From Planctomycetota bacterium (GTDB lineage: Bacteria; Planctomycetota; Phycisphaerae; Sedimentisphaerales; Anaerohalosphaeraceae): a DNA stretch of 7,371 nt. The notes below the pieces were generated by a model. It was not told where the DNA came from, ran no database searches, and was given only the letters and a program-made list of their open reading frames with translations. A program made the position numbers and the translations under genes. Of this stretch, positions 5,875 through 7,371 are shown piece by piece. Position 1 is the stretch's first letter, and every line of letters begins with the position of its first letter. The stretch is taken from NCBI GenBank assembly GCA_012519365.1, contig JAAYQH010000084.1:1-7371 (forward strand), given 5' to 3'.

Positions 5875-7371
5875 TTATAACATATTCAGCCCTGAAAACT
5901 GCTGCTGAATGGAGGTCAACAGGCTTTCCAGACGCGCGTATTTTTTCACGAGTCGCTGTTCGACGCGTTCAAGTCGTGCTTCCTCGCTGTCGATCCGCTT
6001 TTGCAAATTGCTGATTTGTGTGTCGATACTTTTTTGGGTTACGGCGGTCCGTCCGGAGGTCGAATCCGTCGCGGCAGCAACGACATCGAAAGCCGCACCG
6101 GCAAAGCCCTGCCGCACGCTGATGGTCGCTTCGAGTGTGCGGTTGGTCTGGCGGGTATCGATGGACAATTGAAGATCGCGTTCGGGGTTGCCCTGATCGT
6201 CCCCGCCAATGCCCAGGATATAGTTTCCCATTACTTCGCCCTGGCGGGCCTGAGACCAGTCCTCATCGGCAAGTTTGAACAACGCCGAGGTAATATTGCC
6301 GTCGGCGTCAATCTCCACACGGACATTAAACGTGCCGGCCTTGGTATAGGTACTCGAATCGTAAAATTTGACATAGGCGGCATCGGGGCCGCTGGAGGAG
6401 CCGGTCTTTTTGGCGCCGATCAACGATAAGACGCCACGATAATCTTCACTGATGGCCTTATCAAATTTTTCCTCATCCAGCGTCAGCAGGCCGTCCGAAT
6501 CAAACGACAGGCCGATATCGCGCGGGTTCACAAAAGTGTCGGCTGCGGTAAATCCTGCAGCATTGGCCATAAACTGAGACGAGATCATGTTTTGGATGCT
6601 GGTCAGTGTGTACTCACGAGACAGAATGCCGGAGGTATTGGTTTCAGGGTCGTACTTGGTTTTTTCGTCAAAATACATCACCACCGTGTTATAGGCCTCT
6701 ATCATTTCCTGCATGCGGCTTTTGAGTGTTTCGGTGTCCCGTGTCATATTGACTTCGAGTTTCTCGTAGCCGCCCTCGGTGTTGGCCGTCGTACCATGCA
6801 GATTGAGCGTTACACCGGAGATTACATCATCAATGGTATTGGCGCTGCGGCTGATCCAGGCGTCCGCACCGGGCGGATAGTCATCCACCTTAATGAGAGC
6901 ATCCTGAGCTACTTGAGTTTCCAGGAAACTCGAGGCGTCAAAGGCGGCAAGACTTGCAGTGATACTGCCGCCTTCAACAGCCTGATTGAAGGCCAACCCA
7001 GCCGTTTGGGTGTCGGTTTTGAATGCCAAGGACAACGTCATTTGACTGGCGCCTTCGGTTTTATCGGTTACTTTGAGTTGCCCTTCCTCAAGGGTTACTT
7101 TGACCGTATCCCCATACGCTTCTTCAATCTCCCGGATTAAGTCCTCAACAGTGGAATAAGAATTGATCTGGATCGAGGTATTTACGGCTGTGCCGTCGTG
7201 AAGGGTTCCGGCAATGTCGATAGAATTGACATTCAAGAAATTGATGCCCTGCCCTGAAAAATCCTCCAATGTTGAAAGTTTGCTGGTCAGGGAAGCGTTG
7301 GAGTTGTTGACTCGAAGTATGGAAGCGGCGGTACGCACCTCGGAGTTTCTGTTCTTGATCGAAATTTGATA
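5875..7371 (-). CDS. fliD: Flagellar filament cap protein FliD (HAP2), 5' truncated
   Basis: The frame is open to the right edge, leaving the C-terminal 498 residues; the N-terminal D0 part and the start are outside. A GTG at 7338 is in frame but internal. FliD caps the growing filament outside the cell and guides flagellin assembly. Visible parts (numbered from the first complete codon) are a flagellin hook IN-type module (about 30-107: STLEDFSGQGINFLNVNSID, then STVEDLIREIEEAYGD and GQLKVTDKTEG). Next comes the FliD signature SRSANTIDDVISGVTLNL (174-191), then NMTRDTETLKSRMQEMIEAY and the body of the FliD_C domain with GLLTLDEEKFDKAI (294-307). Last is a C-terminal helical coiled coil (about 445-490: ISNLQKRIDSEEARLERVEQ, onward to SGLNML). 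The C-terminal part alone being this long suggests a large FliD. No other flagellar gene is visible, though neighbours beyond the right edge may well be flagellar. It faces the aminotransferase operon across the palindromic terminator. Confidence 0.92.
   Translation of the reverse strand, partial: YQISIKNRNSEVRTAASILRVNNSNASLTSKLSTLEDFSGQGINFLNVNSIDIAGTLHDGTAVNTSIQINSYSTVEDLIREIEEAYGDTVKVTLEEGQLKVTDKTEGASQMTLSLAFKTDTQTAGLAFNQAVEGGSITASLAAFDASSFLETQVAQDALIKVDDYPPGADAWISRSANTIDDVISGVTLNLHGTTANTEGGYEKLEVNMTRDTETLKSRMQEMIEAYNTVVMYFDEKTKYDPETNTSGILSREYTLTSIQNMISSQFMANAAGFTAADTFVNPRDIGLSFDSDGLLTLDEEKFDKAISEDYRGVLSLIGAKKTGSSSGPDAAYVKFYDSSTYTKAGTFNVRVEIDADGNITSALFKLADEDWSQARQGEVMGNYILGIGGDDQGNPERDLQLSIDTRQTNRTLEATISVRQGFAGAAFDVVAAATDSTSGRTAVTQKSIDTQISNLQKRIDSEEARLERVEQRLVKKYARLESLLTSIQQQFSGLNML

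Noticed and set aside
6592..7140. A 182-codon plus-strand frame opposite fliD
   Set aside because: It is the antisense of clearly recognisable FliD sequence, with no ribosome-binding site and no domain.

Overview
The window looks like a chromosomal segment of a flagellated Gram-negative bacterium, most likely a planctomycete of the Phycisphaerae type. This rests on my recognition of protein styles, not on a search. The clues are the membrane-anchored NTF2-like protein with the 'LDFAVQTDTEQI' style of junction, a 90-residue helical protein of a kind I associate with planctomycetes, a secreted GH51 arabinofuranosidase typical of polysaccharide degraders, and a large flagellar cap protein. Base composition and codon use look even throughout. 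I see no insertion sequence, tRNA, rRNA, CRISPR array, phage gene or attachment site.

Layout, left to right. (1) The 3' part of a membrane-anchored NTF2/SnoaL-like protein (+, runs off the left edge). (2) Three bases away and convergent, a single-domain CheY-like response regulator (-). (3) A 289-bp divergent intergenic region carrying a good sigma70-type promoter for (4) a secreted alpha-L-arabinofuranosidase of family GH51 (+), which ends at a strong intrinsic terminator. (5) That terminator overlaps the stop codon of a convergent 90-aa conserved hypothetical gene (-). (6) A 240-bp, AT-richer divergent gap holds a promoter for (7) a two-gene operon (+): a full-length DUF1015 protein and a class V PLP-dependent aminotransferase, joined by an ATGA stop/start overlap. 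The operon ends at a perfect-palindrome intrinsic terminator. (8) Convergent to it is the C-terminal 498 residues of FliD, the flagellar filament cap (-, runs off the right edge).

How the genes work together. The only tightly linked pair is DUF1015 plus aminotransferase. This pairing recurs in bacterial genomes, often with phosphoglycerate dehydrogenase, and points to serine/phosphoserine metabolism; no serA-like gene is visible here. The arabinofuranosidase is a stand-alone, separately promoted and terminated unit for releasing L-arabinose from plant or algal polysaccharide outside the cytoplasm. The response regulator and FliD could both bear on motility, but they lie about 5 kb apart and nothing in the sequence links them. 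Overall this is a mostly ordinary housekeeping/accessory region. The points most worth a second look are the coupled DUF1015-aminotransferase pair with its poor ribosome-binding site and leader mini-ORF, and the two conserved but uncharacterised small proteins.
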